Origin: Rhodospirillaceae bacterium UBA6219 | GTDB lineage: Bacteria; Pseudomonadota; Alphaproteobacteria; Rhodospirillales; Magnetospirillaceae | Direction of reading: 5' to 3' | DNA: 8,620 nucleotides | Assembly (NCBI GenBank): GCA_002435715.1 | Contig: DISD01000048.1 | Coordinates: 1 to 8,620, forward strand | Shown here: in pieces, positions 6,404 through 8,620 of the stretch | Layout: every line of letters starts with the position of its first letter | Numbering within the stretch: the stretch's first letter is position 1 | The notes under the pieces: generated by a model | Told to the model about the DNA's origin: nothing | The model's input: only the letters and a program-made list of their open reading frames with translations | Database searches by the model: none | Translations under genes and position numbers: made by a program

Positions 6404-7642
6404 ATGAGCGAATTCTACGATTCCAAGGAAACCCGTTCCGCCGACGAACGCGAAGCCGCCCTGATGGCGGCACTTCCCGGTCAGGTGGGCCACGCCAAGG
6501 CCAACGCGCCTTATTTCAGCAAGCTTTTGGCCGGGTTCGACGCCGCCGCCATCAACTCGCGCGCCGCTTTGGCGCAGTTGCCGGTGACCCGCAAGTCCGA
6601 CCTGATCGACATCCAGCAGGAAAATACCCCCTTCGGCGGGCTGAATGCCACCGCCAAGGGCAAGCTGTTCCGCGTCTTCGCCTCGCCCGGTCCCATCTAT
6701 GACCCGGAAGGGCATGGAAAGGATTGGTGGCGCATCGGCCGCGCCCTTTACGCCGCCGGTTTCCGTGAAGGCGACCTGCTGCACAATTGCTTCGCCTATC
6801 ACTTCACCCCGGGCGGCCTCATGTTCGAAACCGGCGCCCACGCCTTGGGCTGCCCGGTCTTCCCGGCCGGCGTCGGCAATACCGAACAACAGGCCCGCGC
6901 CGTCGCCGATCTGAAGCCGGCGGGTTATTCCGGCACGCCGTCATTCCTGAAGATCATCTTGGAAAAGGCCCGCGAAATGGGCCTGGACCATTCGTCGCTG
7001 AGCATGGCCTGCGTGTCGGGCGAGGCACTTTTGCCCCCGCTTCGTCAGTCCCTGGCCGATCTGGGCGTCGATGTGGTGCAGGCCTATGCCACCGCCGATC
7101 TGGGGCTGATCGCCTATGAGACCCGCGCCAAGCAAGGTCTGGTGGTGGACGAAGACATCATCGTCGAAATCGTCCGCCCCGGGACCAACGATCCCGTCGC
7201 CCCTGGCGAAGTGGGCGAAGTGGTGGTCACCAGCTTCAATCCCGACTATCCGCTGATCCGTTTCGGCACCGGCGATTTGTCGGCGGTGATGGAGGGCCAA
7301 AGCCCGTGCGGGCGCACCAACATGCGCTTGAAGGGCTGGATGGGCCGCGCCGACCAGACCACCAAGATCAAGGGCATGTTCGTCCATCCCGAGCAGGTCG
7401 CCGCCATCGTCAAACGCCATCCGCAGATCGCCCGGGCGCGCCTCGTCGTCACCAATCCCGATGGCATCGACGCGATGACGCTGCACTGTGAAGGCAATGG
7501 GCAGGGGGACGCCGCCGCCGTGCTCGCCGCCGCCGTCGCCGACAGCCTGCGCGAGCTGACCAAGCTGCGCGGCGAGGTGGTGTTCGCCGCCAGCTTGCCC
7601 AACGACGGCAAGGTGATCAGCGACGAGCGGAAGTATGACTGA
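6404..7642 (+). CDS. PaaK-family CoA ligase-like protein with atypical P-loop
   Basis: This is a 412-residue protein related to phenylacetate-CoA ligase, slightly shorter than PaaK (about 430-440). The C-terminal half is clear: RFGTGDLSAV with TGD at residues 289-291, GRADQTTKIKG at 314-324, MFVHPEQV, and an ending LPNDGKVISDE with Lys403 as the likely catalytic lysine. The N-terminal half departs from the family. Where PaaK has the SSGTTGxPT phosphate loop, this protein has RVFASPGPIY (residues 90-99), and where PaaK has a YGLSE-type motif it has YATADLG (228-234), with Asp232 near the place of the usual Glu. I recall the same SPGPIY and YATADLG features in homologues encoded beside LIV-type transporters, so it is probably a subfamily and not a decayed gene; the frame is intact. 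It may use a modified ATP site or serve as a CoA-ester binding or sensing partner. It overlaps the next gene by 8 bases. Codon use changes in its last 200 bases. Confidence 0.82.
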   Translation: MSEFYDSKETRSADEREAALMAALPGQVGHAKANAPYFSKLLAGFDAAAINSRAALAQLPVTRKSDLIDIQQENTPFGGLNATAKGKLFRVFASPGPIYDPEGHGKDWWRIGRALYAAGFREGDLLHNCFAYHFTPGGLMFETGAHALGCPVFPAGVGNTEQQARAVADLKPAGYSGTPSFLKIILEKAREMGLDHSSLSMACVSGEALLPPLRQSLADLGVDVVQAYATADLGLIAYETRAKQGLVVDEDIIVEIVRPGTNDPVAPGEVGEVVVTSFNPDYPLIRFGTGDLSAVMEGQSPCGRTNMRLKGWMGRADQTTKIKGMFVHPEQVAAIVKRHPQIARARLVVTNPDGIDAMTLHCEGNGQGDAAAVLAAAVADSLRELTKLRGEVVFAASLPNDGKVISDERKYD

Positions 7643-8620
7643 CAGCCAGCTGCCGCTGGCCGGACTCAAAATTCTTGACCTCACCCGCCTGTTGCCGGGG
7701 CCGGTGTGCACGCTGCACCTGGCCGATCTCGGCGCGGAGGTGATCAAGATCGAGGACACCGGTCTCGGCGACTACGCGCGCACGATGGGCCTCGGCGCGG
7801 CGCCGGGCGAGGACAGCTTCTTCTTTCGCGTGGTCAATAGAAACAAGCGCGGCTTGCGCCTCGACCTCAAGCAGCCGGAGGGCGTGGCGGTGTTCCTGCG
7901 CCTCGCGCGTGACGCCGACGTGATCGTCGAGAGCTTCCGCCCCGGCGTGGTCGATAAACTCGGCGTTGGCTACGTGGCGGTGAAAGCAATCAACCCGAAG
8001 GTCGTCTATTGCGCGATCACCGGCTACGGGCAGGACGGCCCCTGGCGCGACCGTGCCGGCCACGACCTCAACTACATCGCGAGCGCCGGCGTGCTTGACC
8101 AGATCGGCACGGCGGAAGGGCCGCCGGCGATCCCCAACCTGCAGATCGGCGATCTGCTCGGCGGCGCGCTGACCGCGACGATGGGCATCCTCGCCGCGGT
8201 GATCGGCGCGCGGACGACCGGAGAAGGTCGCTACGTCGATGTGTCGATGACCGACGCGACGTTCGCGCATGCCTACACCGGCCTGCTGTCGGTGCTGGCG
8301 CGCGGCGAGACGCTGCCGCGTGGCGTCGACGATCTCAGCGGCGGCCTGCCGGCCTACGGCCTCTACCGCACGCAGGACGACCGCTGGCTGGCGGTGGGCG
8401 CGCTCGAACCGAAATTCTGGCAGCGGTTCTGTGACGCCATCGGCCGGCCCGAACTCAAGCCCCACGGCCTCGCACGCGGCGTTGAAGGCGAGCGCACACG
8501 CGCCGAACTCGAGGCCCTGCTCGCCAGCCGGCCGCTCGCCCACTGGCAGGCGCTGTTCGAGAAAGTCGATTGCGGCGTGACGCCGGTGCTGAGCTTCGAG
8601 GAGGCGATGGCGCATCCGCA
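7635..8620 (+). CDS. CaiB/BaiF family III CoA-transferase-fold protein, alpha-methylacyl-CoA racemase-like (3' truncated)
   Basis: 328 codons are visible and the gene runs off the window; relatives are about 360-400 residues. The N-terminus GLKILDLTRLLPGP (residues 10-23), LADLGAEVIKIE (29-40) and NRNKRGLRLDLK are standard family III features. GHDLNYIASAG contains His143, IGDLLGG contains Asp173, and AVGALEPKFW contains Glu258. Their spacing (30 and 115 residues from the His) equals that of His126, Asp156 and Glu241 in the Mycobacterium tuberculosis alpha-methylacyl-CoA racemase as I remember it, so a racemase is a better guess than a CoA-transferase. Such enzymes invert the alpha-methyl centre of 2-methyl-branched acyl-CoAs. 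The ATG overlaps the PaaK-like stop as ATGACTGA, and only GGAAG directly before it could serve as a ribosome binding site, so translational coupling is likely. Codon use is strikingly different from the upstream genes: by hand count 20 CTC among 42 leucines and 23 GCG against 13 GCC. Confidence 0.85.
   Translation, partial: MTDSQLPLAGLKILDLTRLLPGPVCTLHLADLGAEVIKIEDTGLGDYARTMGLGAAPGEDSFFFRVVNRNKRGLRLDLKQPEGVAVFLRLARDADVIVESFRPGVVDKLGVGYVAVKAINPKVVYCAITGYGQDGPWRDRAGHDLNYIASAGVLDQIGTAEGPPAIPNLQIGDLLGGALTATMGILAAVIGARTTGEGRYVDVSMTDATFAHAYTGLLSVLARGETLPRGVDDLSGGLPAYGLYRTQDDRWLAVGALEPKFWQRFCDAIGRPELKPHGLARGVEGERTRAELEALLASRPLAHWQALFEKVDCGVTPVLSFEEAMAHP

Noticed and set aside
7617..8615. Reverse-strand frame of 332 codons opposite the racemase-like gene
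   Set aside because: The forward frame keeps all family III motifs and catalytic residues. The reverse product is Arg/Ala/His-rich without motifs.

Overview
The window is high-GC bacterial DNA with tightly packed, single-strand (+) genes. The LIV-type transporter genes interleaved with CoA ligases, and the GCC/CTG/GAA-rich codon use, point to an alphaproteobacterium, perhaps a Magnetospirillum-like member of the Rhodospirillales. That taxonomic guess rests on general resemblance and no database search was possible.

Layout, left to right: (1) 1-165, the last 54 codons of a LivG-type ABC ATPase; (2) 180-2114, a large AMP-forming acyl-CoA synthetase; (3) 2126-3019 and 3024-4097, the LivH- and LivM-type permeases; (4) 4163-5395, a secreted periplasmic substrate-binding protein with its own strong ribosome binding site; (5) 5410-5440, a strong terminator-like hairpin inside the cluster; (6) 5462-6286, a LivF-type ATPase with a basic C-terminal tail; (7) 6293-6376, an 84-bp repeat-like element made of two inverted 28-nt arms; (8) 6404-7642, a PaaK-family CoA ligase-like protein lacking the usual phosphate-binding loop; (9) 7635 to the window end, a family III CoA-transferase/racemase-fold gene with the His/Asp/Glu catalytic set of alpha-methylacyl-CoA racemase, cut by the window edge. 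No gene-free stretch exceeds 300 bases; the longest is 6287-6403.

Together the genes look like one uptake-and-activation operon. A LIV-type importer brings in a carboxylic acid, and one or both CoA ligases trap it as a thioester in the cytoplasm. The substrate cannot be read from the sequence. Aromatic, aryl-alkanoic or branched-chain acids are more likely than leucine, isoleucine or valine, because amino-acid uptake needs no CoA ligase. The final racemase-like gene would suit an alpha-methyl-branched acyl-CoA. However, it has very different codon use from the rest, starting around 7430-7640, so it may be a later addition or a join between different DNAs.

The points most worth checking are the composition break near 7430-7640, the PaaK-like protein with a replaced P-loop, the mobile-repeat-like element before it, and the internal terminator after the binding-protein gene.
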